DNA of 43,684 nucleotides from an uncultured bacterium (GCA_905478065.1 CAJQGZ010000023.1:1-43684), one strand, 5' to 3'. Shown: positions 34,066 to 42,266, numbered from the stretch's first letter. The notes: generated by a model not told the origin, from the sequence alone. Translations and numbers: made by a program.

Positions 34066-34992
34066 TTAGTTAATAGTGTTGAATTTGATCCAGCCGGTGT
34101 TATTATGTTTGAAATTACTTTCTTTAAAATTCAATATTTCTACTAATATTTCTAGACTTTCCACTAATCTTGGCCCGGGTCTATTAAAATACTGATTTCC
34201 ATCTGTGATAAAAACCTTATCATTTTTTACAGCTCTGATTTTTTGCCAATCTTTTTTCTTAGATAGCATCTTTATTTCAATAATAGATTTTTGGATATCA
34301 TATCCACAAGGCATGATAATAATAACCTCTGGGTCTTTTTTTAATAGATCGCCATATTTCATCCAAGGCGAATGCTTCCCTGGCTCCCCAAAAAGATTTT
34401 TTGCACCAGTCATTTTTATCATTTCGGGTACCCAATTCCCCGCAGCCATTAATGGATCGATCCACTCAATAGTAGCAACACTCAATGACACTTCATTATT
34501 GATAAAATTTATAGTTTTTTTCATCCTCATTTTAAGAGAAGAGACTATGTCCATACCTGTGTTTTTTACTTCTAGCACTTCTGCAATTGTGATTATATCG
34601 TTGTAAACATCCTCTAAACAATTTGGCTTTACGGAAATAATTAATGGCGAAATCCCCGTAATATTTTCAACGACAGCTATTACATCTTTTTCACTAACAG
34701 CACATACTTCGCACTCAGATTGTGTAAGAATAATATCTGGTTTTAACTTTTTTAGTAGATTTTCATCAATATTGTAAAGTGAAAGGGCATTTTGAAGAAT
34801 TGACTTTACCTCACCATCGACTTCTCGACTAGAGCCATTAACATTAAATTTAGGTTGAGTGCATATAGGCAATTTCAAAGCCGATTTCGGATAATCGCAT
34901 TCATGTGATCTACCGACCAAAAGACTTTGACAGCCTAATGCATAAACAATTTCTGTGGTAGATGATAATAGTGACAATACTCTTTTTTTCAT
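34066..34992 (-). CDS. BtuF-like helical-backbone binding protein without signal peptide
   Basis: A 308-residue protein of the periplasmic cobalamin/siderophore-binding fold: RVLSLLSSTTEIVYALG, LVGRSHECDYP, then KPDIILTQSECEVCA, and the C-terminal MAAGNWVPEMI and FNRPGPRLVESLEIL motifs. The N-terminus MKKRVLSLLS leads straight into the fold, so no signal peptide is seen and the protein should be cytoplasmic. Such forms are often annotated as cobalamin-binding, but binding is not proven here. It is the first gene of an operon with a methyltransferase and a TonB receptor. No BtuCD genes are present. Confidence 0.82.
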   Translation of the reverse strand: MKKRVLSLLSSTTEIVYALGCQSLLVGRSHECDYPKSALKLPICTQPKFNVNGSSREVDGEVKSILQNALSLYNIDENLLKKLKPDIILTQSECEVCAVSEKDVIAVVENITGISPLIISVKPNCLEDVYNDIITIAEVLEVKNTGMDIVSSLKMRMKKTINFINNEVSLSVATIEWIDPLMAAGNWVPEMIKMTGAKNLFGEPGKHSPWMKYGDLLKKDPEVIIIMPCGYDIQKSIIEIKMLSKKKDWQKIRAVKNDKVFITDGNQYFNRPGPRLVESLEILVEILNFKESNFKHNNTGWIKFNTIN

Positions 34993-35030
34993 TGCTAGTA
35001 TGTATATAAAAATATTTCTTTTATATTATT

Positions 35031-35054
35031 TAATTATCATTCATATGATAATTA
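35031..35054. promoter_or_regulatory. Inverted repeat between divergent genes
   Basis: TAATTATCAT (35031-35040) and ATGATAATTA (35045-35054) are perfect inverted repeats with a 4-nt spacer. They sit in the 79-nt space between the divergent BtuF-like operon and the GH99-like gene, starting 18 nt before the latter's ATG. This is the position and shape of a dimeric repressor site that could control both directions. Confidence 0.5.
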
Positions 35055-35071
35055 TATCTATTTAAACAATA

Positions 35072-36181
35072 ATGATTAAATATAAAAAAAACAATTCGTT
35101 AAAGATTACTACTATATTTTTAATCACTCTTTTTGGTTGTAAAAATATAATGCCACGGCAAAAAAAGAATTTAAACTACAATCTACATACGTTTTACTAT
35201 GCCTGGTATGGTAATGATGAAATTGATGGTACACAAAGGCATTGGGACCATGAAGTACTGCCTCACTGGTCTGATACCACTTGGGATAATTATCCTAAAT
35301 TTTTAGGTCATGAAGATATCGGAGCGAACTTTTATCCTGAACTAGGTTGTTACAGTAGTAACGACACATCTATTATATCCAAGCATATGCAAATGATTGA
35401 GCAATCAGGTATTGGAGTTGTTACTTTATCTTGGTGGGGGAAAAACTCATTTGAAGATAAAAATGTAAGACTCATTATGGATATAGCAGAGTCTAGAAAT
35501 ATTAAAGTCAATTTTCACCTTGAGCCAATAAATAACAGATCTTCCGAAATGGTCGTAGAAATGATGAATTATATAATAAAAATTTATGGGAAGCATGGTG
35601 CGTTTTATCGTTTTGAAGGTAAGCCATTATTTTATGTATATGATTCCTATCATATATCGAAATATGACTGGGCATCCATACTGAAACCCGAAGGCTTAAA
35701 TACAATTAGAGACACTAAAGTAGATTCGTATGTAATAGGCCTATGGGTACACGAAAATGAAAGTGACTTTTTCATCGATGGAGGTTTTGATGGGATTTAT
35801 ACTTATTTTGCCAGCGATGGATTCACATTTGGGTCTAGTAGCAAAAATTGGCAGTTTTTATCAAATTGGGCTAAAAACAATAATAAAATATTTATACCTT
35901 GCGTTGGCCCTGGATATTCTGATACTAGGATAAGGCCTTGGAATGCTCAAAATTATAAAGATAGAAATTCGGGGGAATACTATGATGCCGTGTTTAATGC
36001 CGCGATAAAATCAAAACCTAACATCATAGGTATAACTTCATTTAATGAGTGGCATGAAGGGTCGCAAATTGAACCGGCAAAGCCAAAAAATATAAATGAC
36101 TACAGTTATGAAAATTACCTACCTCAAGATAATAATTATTACCTTTTAAGAACAAAAACATGGGCAGATAGGTTTAAATAG
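35072..36181 (+). CDS. GH99-like endo-mannosidase lipoprotein
   Basis: A 369-residue lipoprotein with a basic N-terminus, a hydrophobic stretch (11-21) and lipobox LFGC giving Cys23. The catalytic domain matches glycoside hydrolase family 99 (endo-alpha-1,2-mannosidase/mannanase): HTFYYAWYGN at the start, VTLSWWGKN in the middle, and SFNEWHEGSQIEPA near residues 323-336, with E326 and E329 at the two conserved catalytic-region Glu positions. It probably cleaves mannose-containing polysaccharide at the cell surface. It opens the plus-strand group, divergent from the BtuF-like operon, and is followed by a terminator, so it is likely transcribed apart from the inositol genes. Confidence 0.87.
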   Translation: MIKYKKNNSLKITTIFLITLFGCKNIMPRQKKNLNYNLHTFYYAWYGNDEIDGTQRHWDHEVLPHWSDTTWDNYPKFLGHEDIGANFYPELGCYSSNDTSIISKHMQMIEQSGIGVVTLSWWGKNSFEDKNVRLIMDIAESRNIKVNFHLEPINNRSSEMVVEMMNYIIKIYGKHGAFYRFEGKPLFYVYDSYHISKYDWASILKPEGLNTIRDTKVDSYVIGLWVHENESDFFIDGGFDGIYTYFASDGFTFGSSSKNWQFLSNWAKNNNKIFIPCVGPGYSDTRIRPWNAQNYKDRNSGEYYDAVFNAAIKSKPNIIGITSFNEWHEGSQIEPAKPKNINDYSYENYLPQDNNYYLLRTKTWADRFK

Positions 36182-36192
36182 TGATTGGAATA

Positions 36193-36214
36193 GTTAGAAA
36201 CTAACCTTTTTTTT
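36193..36214 (+). terminator. Short terminator after the GH99-like gene
   Basis: GTTAG and CTAAC form a 5-bp stem around an AAA loop, followed by C and eight T, starting 12 nt past the stop codon. The stem is short but the T run is good. It separates the GH99-like gene from the inositol genes. Confidence 0.55.
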
Positions 36215-36267
36215 ACTAAATTAATCGATTAATAATTTATCATAATTAACAAATAAAGAAATAAAAT

Positions 36268-37554
36268 ATGAACAATGAAAATCCAAAAGTCGGAGTATTA
36301 ATTCCAGGAATGGGAGCAGTTGCCAGCACATTTATTTGTGGTGTTTTAGCTTGTAATAAAGGATTATCAAAACCAATCGGAAGTATGACCCAAATGGGTT
36401 CAATCCGGTTAGGAAAAAGATCTGAAAAACGCTCTCCAATTATTAAAGATTTTGCACCTGTTGCTGATATGAATAATCTAGTTTTTGGCGGTTGGGATAT
36501 AAGTAACGAGAATGTTTACGATGTTAGCATCCGCTCTAAAGTATTAGACAAAACTCTTTTAGATCAATTAAAGCCAGAGCTTGAAAATATCAATGTTTTT
36601 AAAGCTGTTTTCGATAAAGAGTATGTTCGTCGTTTAGATGGAAACTGGATAAAAACAGGAACTTCCAAAATGGACTTGGCTGAACAAGTAATGAATGATA
36701 TAAAATCATTTAATGAAAAGAATAATATTACATCTAACGTGATGATTTGGTGTGGAAGCACAGAAATATATTTTGAGCCATCTGATGTTCACTCATCTAT
36801 TAATAAATTTGAGGAAGGCCTTCGAAATGATAGTCCGGCTATATCTCCAAGCATGATATATGCATATGCTGCTATCAAACTAGGTATTCCATTTGCAAAT
36901 GGCGCACCAAATTTATCTGCAGATATCCCAGCATTAGTCGAATTAGCTGAAACCACAAAAACTCCAATTGCGGGAAAAGACTTTAAGACTGGGCAAACTC
37001 TAATGAAAACCATATTAGCTCCAGGCTTGAAAGCTAGACAACTTGGAATAAATGGCTGGTTCTCAACTAATATTCTTGGTAACAGGGATGGTGAAGTCTT
37101 GGATGACCCCGATGCTTTCAAAACAAAAGAAGAAAGTAAACTTGGTGTACTAGACACAATATTAGAACCAGAAAAAAATCCTGATCTTTATAGTGACCTT
37201 TATCATAAAGTGAGAATTAATTATTACCCTCCAAGAGGAGACGATAAAGAAGGTTGGGACAATATTGATATATTTGGTTGGCTTGGATACCCTATGCAAA
37301 TCAAAGTTGATTTTCTATGTCGAGATAGTATTTTAGCGGCTCCAATAGTTTTAGATTTAGTTTTATTTCTTGATTTAGCTAAAAAATCTAATATGTTTGG
37401 TGTGCAAGAATGGCTATCCTTTTACTTCAAAAGTCCAATGACTAGGCCTAATGTTGGTCCTGAACATGATATATTTGTTCAGCTAGCAAAGCTGAAAAAT
37501 ACCCTCCGTCATATTATGGGCGAAGAGCTTATCACACATTTAGACCAAGATTAA
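36268..37554 (+). CDS. ino1: myo-Inositol-1-phosphate synthase
   Basis: An NAD-dependent cytoplasmic enzyme of 428 residues that turns glucose-6-phosphate into inositol 3-phosphate (1L-myo-inositol 1-phosphate). The Rossmann motif VGVLIPGMGAVAS (8-20) is at the N-terminus. The family stretch FGGWDISNENVYD follows, then SADIPALVELAETTKTPIAGKDFKTGQT with the nicotinamide-site lysines, split here as seen in the central region (about 215-250), and LGYPMQIKVDF near 338. The bacterial/archaeal-type length is normal. The next gene encodes a CDP-inositol-forming enzyme candidate 15 nt away, so the product is probably activated as CDP-inositol rather than dephosphorylated. Confidence 0.93.
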   Translation: MNNENPKVGVLIPGMGAVASTFICGVLACNKGLSKPIGSMTQMGSIRLGKRSEKRSPIIKDFAPVADMNNLVFGGWDISNENVYDVSIRSKVLDKTLLDQLKPELENINVFKAVFDKEYVRRLDGNWIKTGTSKMDLAEQVMNDIKSFNEKNNITSNVMIWCGSTEIYFEPSDVHSSINKFEEGLRNDSPAISPSMIYAYAAIKLGIPFANGAPNLSADIPALVELAETTKTPIAGKDFKTGQTLMKTILAPGLKARQLGINGWFSTNILGNRDGEVLDDPDAFKTKEESKLGVLDTILEPEKNPDLYSDLYHKVRINYYPPRGDDKEGWDNIDIFGWLGYPMQIKVDFLCRDSILAAPIVLDLVLFLDLAKKSNMFGVQEWLSFYFKSPMTRPNVGPEHDIFVQLAKLKNTLRHIMGEELITHLDQD

Positions 37555-37569
37555 TAAGAAAAGTATTAA

Positions 37570-38292
37570 TTGAAATTAGTAATCATAGCTGCAGGTTTAG
37601 GCTCAAGGCTATCATCCGTATCAAATAATACGCCTAAACTTTTGGTGCCTGTAATGGGGCAACCTCTTGTAAATAAATTATTATCTAATTGTATAGATGC
37701 TGGTATTAAAAACATCGTAGTGGTAACTGGCTTCAATAATCATATTATTGAAAATCATTTAAAAACGCTTCAAACCCCAATCCAAATCGAAGTAGCATAT
37801 AATCCAGACTGGAAACTTGCAAATGGTGTAAGCGTTTTATCTGCTCAAAAGCATATACCTACTGGAGAAGATTTTATGATATCTATGAGTGATCATTATT
37901 ATACGAGTGATATTTTAAAAATCATAAATGACAAGTCAGATAGTAATACTATTGCAAGCGTAGGGGCTGACTATAAAATTGATGAGATCCACGATATTGA
38001 TGACGGGATGAAATTAAAGATCGATGAAGATTCAAATTTGATACGTTTTATGTCTAAAACATTATCAAACTACAATGCAATTGATTGCGGTATTTTTAAA
38101 TGCAAATACGAATTCTTTGATTATTTAAAAGAAGCTAAAGAAAAAGATGAGTGCTCATTGTCCGATGCATGCAATTTACTAATGAGTAAGGGCTTAATGG
38201 GTAGTGTAGATATAAAAAGTTACCCTTGGATAGATATTGATACTCCCGAGGCACTTGATTTTATTAATCAAAATCCTAAAAAGTTTATTTAA
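37570..38292 (+). CDS. Inositol-1-phosphate cytidylyltransferase-like enzyme
   Basis: A 240-residue nucleotidyltransferase starting at TTG. IIAAGLGSR (5-13) and TPKLL bind nucleotide. What separates it from sugar enzymes is the set NGVSVLSAQ (85-93), ISMSDHYY (104-111), IDCGIF (171-176), SLSDA (196-200) and WIDIDTPE (220-227). These correspond to the NGYSLL, MGDH, D-G-F, LSE and WxDVDT features of archaeal and Thermotogales inositol-1-phosphate cytidylyltransferase. It should therefore convert inositol phosphate and CTP to CDP-inositol. The inositol-phosphate synthase gene directly upstream supports this strongly. No CDP-alcohol transferase domain is fused or adjacent, unlike in di-inositol-phosphate producers. 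Confidence 0.8.
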   Translation: MKLVIIAAGLGSRLSSVSNNTPKLLVPVMGQPLVNKLLSNCIDAGIKNIVVVTGFNNHIIENHLKTLQTPIQIEVAYNPDWKLANGVSVLSAQKHIPTGEDFMISMSDHYYTSDILKIINDKSDSNTIASVGADYKIDEIHDIDDGMKLKIDEDSNLIRFMSKTLSNYNAIDCGIFKCKYEFFDYLKEAKEKDECSLSDACNLLMSKGLMGSVDIKSYPWIDIDTPEALDFINQNPKKFI

Positions 38293-38310
38293 TATCGATT
38301 AAACGTAATT

Positions 38311-39369
38311 TTGCCAGAAATGAATAATATATATTTCTTTGCCAATCAAGTGTATCAGTATGGTCATGCAAAACCAATTTACGATAAGACTGGAGGGGTA
38401 TTTGTTGTAAATAAATTAAATAGAGCTCTAAGATTTAAGTACTATCTCCGAAATACAGAAATAACTGGCGGTGGAATATTTAAAGCACCGAAAGTATTGA
38501 AAAAACCTAAAAATGAAGTTTATGATTTAGAGGGAGTAATAATATCAGGTTCAAATTCAGAAATTAAACATGATAAAAATAAGTCCATTTCAATATTTAT
38601 TGGCCATGGAGCAGGAGACAAAAAATTTGGAGGATCTGGAAATACTTTAGAAACATATGATTACCATTTTGTGTCAGGACCTAAACACATACACAAGCAA
38701 AAAGATATGGATATTCATATTCCAGAAGAAAAGTTAATCAAAATTGGTTACCCAAAATTTGATGATTATATCAATGATCGAATTGATAGAGAAAAATATT
38801 ATGATTTTTTGAAGATAAGAGATAAAGATAGAAAAAATATATTATATGCCCCAACATGGAAGTGGGGCAATGGCACGTTAGAAATATATGGAAAGAAATT
38901 TATCAGGGAGCTCGATAAAAATTATAATCTTATTATAAGACCTCATTTCCATGATAGAGGGAAGATTAAGCTGTTAAAGCTTTGGGCAAAATATAATGGC
39001 TATAAAAATGTCTATTTTTCGAATCCAGCGAAAATAATTAAAAATAGCACAATGAATGATTTTGCCATATCAGATTTGATGATTAGTGATACGTCATCAA
39101 TCATTTATGAATATTTGGTTACAAAAAAACCTATAATCATTGCAAATAATGACTACGACCAGCTTCATAATATGCCAGAAGAAATGAGCGTTCTATCTAT
39201 AGCAAAAAATTATAATGGTGAGAAATCTGATATTAGTGATATGGTAGCAGAGGACTTAAATAATCCTAACCTGGTAAACCTGTATAATGAAATGCTTAAT
39301 AATTGCTTTTATTTTAATGATGGAAAAAGCACACAAAGAGCCGTTGACTTCATTCGAAAAATTAAATAA
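38311..39369 (+). CDS. TagB/TagF-like phosphotransferase of the inositol cluster
   Basis: A 352-residue member of the CDP-glycerol glycerophosphotransferase family. Motifs: FIGHGAGDKKFGG (the His-Gly acceptor/donor loop), ILYAPTWKWGNG, LIIRPHFHDRG and SDLMISDTSSIIYEYL. No signal peptide or membrane segment. Frame opens at TTG 38311; ATG at 38320 is an equally possible start. It follows the CDP-inositol-type cytidylyltransferase by 18 nt, so the CDP donor is probably CDP-inositol and the reaction transfer of inositol phosphate to a glycan or lipid. It is distant from the two copies in 22839-25054, which share only the core motifs. Ends 15 nt from the convergent neighbour. Confidence 0.82.
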   Translation: MPEMNNIYFFANQVYQYGHAKPIYDKTGGVFVVNKLNRALRFKYYLRNTEITGGGIFKAPKVLKKPKNEVYDLEGVIISGSNSEIKHDKNKSISIFIGHGAGDKKFGGSGNTLETYDYHFVSGPKHIHKQKDMDIHIPEEKLIKIGYPKFDDYINDRIDREKYYDFLKIRDKDRKNILYAPTWKWGNGTLEIYGKKFIRELDKNYNLIIRPHFHDRGKIKLLKLWAKYNGYKNVYFSNPAKIIKNSTMNDFAISDLMISDTSSIIYEYLVTKKPIIIANNDYDQLHNMPEEMSVLSIAKNYNGEKSDISDMVAEDLNNPNLVNLYNEMLNNCFYFNDGKSTQRAVDFIRKIK

Positions 39370-39384
39370 AAACCACTTTCATAG

Positions 39385-40266
39385 TTAAGTAGGTGGAGTG
39401 AAAATATTTTTACCTTCAAATCTTTTTGTGCCATTTACATAGCTGTAATATTTACGACATTCACAAGATAAATATTCAACATCAATAGGTAAAAACTCAC
39501 GTTTTGCATTTGGCCAATATCTATTTTGAAGTTTAATCATCTCATCACATGTTGCCTCATGGCTTTTAGTACCAAGAAATTTTTGAAGTCTATCTAAAAA
39601 TGCGACCGCCCCAATACCTGTAGGCACAGGGCTAGTCGGCTTGATAATATCTGGCCGAAACCAAGCAATGTCAATGACTGCCATAAATATTGGAAAATCA
39701 TTGTTCATTTTAAACTCATGATTTACAGCTTGAGTAGCAACTATTACATCACCGGCAGATCTTTTTATTATTTCACATAAAGAATCTTTAATATCATGAA
39801 ATAATGTTGTTGCAGCTTCTAGCCTAGAGTACTTTTTACCATTCCATTCTATTTCTTCTACTGGATAAGCTGTTTTATTTGACCAGGAGTCAAAAGCAAT
39901 CATTTTATTTTTTATTAGTGCTTTATCAGCTAAAACATCTTTAGAAATAGCATCAAGTACTACTCCTTTATTGCACCATCTTGCAAAAAATAATGCTTGA
40001 ACTAAATCTGGCAGATTTTGTTCGAGGCCCTCAGCAAACTTTATAATAGATTTACTTACACGGTCATCTTCTCTAAACACATTTAGAAATCTACCTTTTT
40101 GGAATATTTGATCCTGTGACCAAGGGAATGGCTCTCCTTTTTCCCTTTTTATTCTGATTTGTTCACGTTCTCTACAAAATTTAAAGAATGCTGATACAGG
40201 ATCTTTTAGATCAAGTCCATTTAATGCATCTGCATATGGATTATTATCACTTTTCATCTTCAACAA
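39385..40266 (-). CDS. Thymine-hypermodification (aGPT-PPlase / 5-hmdU kinase helical)-like protein
   Basis: A 293-residue helical protein. FFKFCRERE (27-35), PWSQDQIF (48-55) and FLNVFREDDR (60-69) match the R-E-R ... PW.D.I ... F.NV.RE.DR pattern I associate with alpha-glutamyl/putrescinyl-thymine pyrophosphorylase proteins and the helical domain of 5-hydroxymethyluracil DNA kinases from phages. TGIGAVAFLDRLQ and FLPIDVEYLSCECRKY in the C-terminal half are also family-like. No P-loop kinase domain is fused. The ATG at 40266 lies 20 nt inside the OYE gene (40257 is an alternative), so the two are coupled. Assignment is by pattern memory; the role in this cell is unknown. Confidence 0.65.
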   Translation of the reverse strand: MLKMKSDNNPYADALNGLDLKDPVSAFFKFCREREQIRIKREKGEPFPWSQDQIFQKGRFLNVFREDDRVSKSIIKFAEGLEQNLPDLVQALFFARWCNKGVVLDAISKDVLADKALIKNKMIAFDSWSNKTAYPVEEIEWNGKKYSRLEAATTLFHDIKDSLCEIIKRSAGDVIVATQAVNHEFKMNNDFPIFMAVIDIAWFRPDIIKPTSPVPTGIGAVAFLDRLQKFLGTKSHEATCDEMIKLQNRYWPNAKREFLPIDVEYLSCECRKYYSYVNGTKRFEGKNIFTPPT

Positions 40267-41356
40267 ATCCTTTCCAATTTTTCATATAAGCAATAAACAC
40301 ATCACTTAACCCCGCTTTAGTTAGCTGCGCTGATGTAAACGGCATCTTTGGAGGATTGTAGTTATCATCTTTAAGGTTTAGACTCCAATCTGGGTAAGGT
40401 ATTGCTGCTCTACCTACACCAATCAAGTCAGCTCCTTGCATCATAACATCAGTTGCATCTTTTGATGACCAAATTCCTCCTGTACTTATTATAGTAGGCA
40501 AGTTTGGAATGGTCTGAGTAAACCATTCAGTTATTGTTTTTTTGTCTTTTGAATATTCATCAGATATTTTAAAACAATCCCAACAAGATAAATGAATAAA
40601 ATCAATTCCACTCTTTGTTAACATATTCGCAAGCTCTAGACTATCGTCTAAAAATATTCCCATATCTTTTACTTCTGGCGAAATTCTGACTCCAACAATG
40701 AAAGAGTCTGGGACAGATTTTTTAATTTCATCGATAATATTTATTAAAAATTTTGATCTATTATGGATGTCTCCTCCCCAAATATCATTTCGGTGATTAG
40801 TTTTTTTACCAAGAAACTGAGATATCAAATACCCATGAGCTCCATGGAGTTCGATTCCATCAAACCCTGCTTCCACACACCTAACTGCAGCAGATTTAAA
40901 ATCAAATATAATGTTTTCTATATCTTTTTGATTAGCAGATTTTGTATAACCTGTTGAGGATTCCTTACAAGGAATTTTACTGGCTGAAATTGGAATATTA
41001 CCTGTTAATCTTTCTGGTGCTCTCATACCCCCATGAAATAGTTGAGCGAAAACCAAACAATCATGCTCATGAATACTATCTGTTAAAACTTTTAACCTAT
41101 CAATAAAGGAGTCTTCATAAACTCCAAATTCACCTTCCCATCCTTGGCCGTTCTTAGAAACATGCGTAGCCGCAGTAGTTATAATTCCAAACCCATCTTT
41201 TGCTCGTCTTGTAAGCCAATTAATTTCTTCATCTGACAATGTACCATCATGGTGACTTTGTTTGTTTGTCATAGCAGCTAAAACAGATCTATTTCTAATT
41301 TCCTTTTTTGTTCTAGGGAAAACGTAGGATTCATGAGGCTTAGACTTAATATTCAT
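40247..41356 (-). CDS. NADH:flavin oxidoreductase, Old Yellow Enzyme family
   Basis: A 369-residue FMN-dependent TIM barrel. Family signatures: NRSVLAAMTNKQS at the N-terminal FMN loop, FAQLFHGGMRA, the substrate-binding ELHGAHGYLISQFL, NHRNDIWGGDIHNRSKFL, and STGGIW...GADLIGVGRAAI for phosphate binding of FMN. It reduces activated C=C bonds or related substrates with NAD(P)H. No 4Fe-4S or second flavin domain is present, so it is the short classical form. It follows the glycerophosphodiesterase gene by 8 nt and overlaps the thymine-modification-like gene, suggesting that the two act together. Substrate unknown. Confidence 0.92.
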   Translation of the reverse strand: MNIKSKPHESYVFPRTKKEIRNRSVLAAMTNKQSHHDGTLSDEEINWLTRRAKDGFGIITTAATHVSKNGQGWEGEFGVYEDSFIDRLKVLTDSIHEHDCLVFAQLFHGGMRAPERLTGNIPISASKIPCKESSTGYTKSANQKDIENIIFDFKSAAVRCVEAGFDGIELHGAHGYLISQFLGKKTNHRNDIWGGDIHNRSKFLINIIDEIKKSVPDSFIVGVRISPEVKDMGIFLDDSLELANMLTKSGIDFIHLSCWDCFKISDEYSKDKKTITEWFTQTIPNLPTIISTGGIWSSKDATDVMMQGADLIGVGRAAIPYPDWSLNLKDDNYNPPKMPFTSAQLTKAGLSDVFIAYMKNWKGFVEDEK

Positions 41357-41364
41357 AGGCTTAA

Positions 41365-42249
41365 CTAACGCATCCCTAAATTTTTAAGGATATCATACAC
41401 TACCCTTGGCTTGTTAGTAATAATCCCATTAGCCCCGATTAAAATTGCTTGCTTGATATCTGTTGTATCATCTAATGTGTAATAATGGACCTCTAATTGC
41501 TTTTCTTGTTTGTCTTTTAGCCATGAAGCATGATTCATATTATATTTTTCCAAAGTTTTAGAATAGAATGGTAGTTGAAAAGCATCAAATTTATGTTCAT
41601 ATAAAGGTAACCAACTCCAATACATCATACCTATTATATCGCTCCTTGAAGCTGCTGTAATTATTTGATATGCAGTCATCTTTCTAAATTTTTTAATTAT
41701 GTTATAATGTGATGATACAATAAGAATGTTATCACTCATTTTATTTTCATTTATTAAATCAATAAGACTTACTAGACCTCTCAGGTTTGAATCTTTGATT
41801 TCAATATTAATTCTTTCATCTGAAAAATTTTTAAAAATTTTTTCTAATGATGGAATTTTATATTGCTTAGCAATGAGGCTTGTACGTTCAGTATTATTTT
41901 TATAAAAACCATATCCGGCATCTAAAGAATTGATCTCCAACAAAGTCAATTCACCAACATTTTTATTAATTCCCGTTATTTTTAATAAGTTTTCATCATG
42001 CACAACTACCCATTCTTCATCTTTAGTTAGCCAAATATCTAGTTCAATTATGTCTGCACCTTGGTTTAGTGCTAACTCAAAAGCTTCAACTGTGTTTGGA
42101 GGCAGTTCCAGAGATGATCCCTGGTGAGCAATTATTTGTGGGCAGGGACAATCAAAATAAGATTTCCTATTTTGTGAATATAAACCACTTGATGTTAGAA
42201 AGAGGGTTAAGAAAAATAGACAATAGTAAAAAATATTTTTATTTAACAA
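41365..42249 (-). CDS. Exported glycerophosphodiester phosphodiesterase
   Basis: A 294-residue GDPD-family TIM barrel with a signal peptide (about 1-25, ends GLYSQ). It releases alcohols from glycerophosphodiesters made by lipid breakdown. Metal-binding and catalytic residues are visible: AHQG near residue 42, PPNTVEAF, then IIELDIWLTKDEEWVVVHDE with the Glu-Asp pair and second catalytic His, and later INIEIKDS. Oddity: the usual HRG is HQG, so the phosphate-contacting Arg is Gln. The exported form could process phospholipids or phosphodiester-linked glycan groups outside the cytoplasm. It is 17 nt after the 60-residue unknown gene. Confidence 0.9.
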   Translation of the reverse strand: MLNKNIFYYCLFFLTLFLTSSGLYSQNRKSYFDCPCPQIIAHQGSSLELPPNTVEAFELALNQGADIIELDIWLTKDEEWVVVHDENLLKITGINKNVGELTLLEINSLDAGYGFYKNNTERTSLIAKQYKIPSLEKIFKNFSDERINIEIKDSNLRGLVSLIDLINENKMSDNILIVSSHYNIIKKFRKMTAYQIITAASRSDIIGMMYWSWLPLYEHKFDAFQLPFYSKTLEKYNMNHASWLKDKQEKQLEVHYYTLDDTTDIKQAILIGANGIITNKPRVVYDILKNLGMR

Positions 42250-42266
42250 AAAATAATCTTTTTAAA

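Noticed and set aside
34205-34606. 133-codon open frame on the plus strand
   Set aside because: It is opposite the BtuF-like gene and has no recognisable protein features.
34993-35071. Possible cobalamin riboswitch before the BtuF-like operon
   Set aside because: The intergenic space is only 79 nt and AT-rich; a B12 riboswitch needs about 200 nt and a B12-box, neither of which is present.
36789-37157. 122-codon open frame on the minus strand
   Set aside because: It is the antisense of the inositol-phosphate synthase gene, whose product is well supported.
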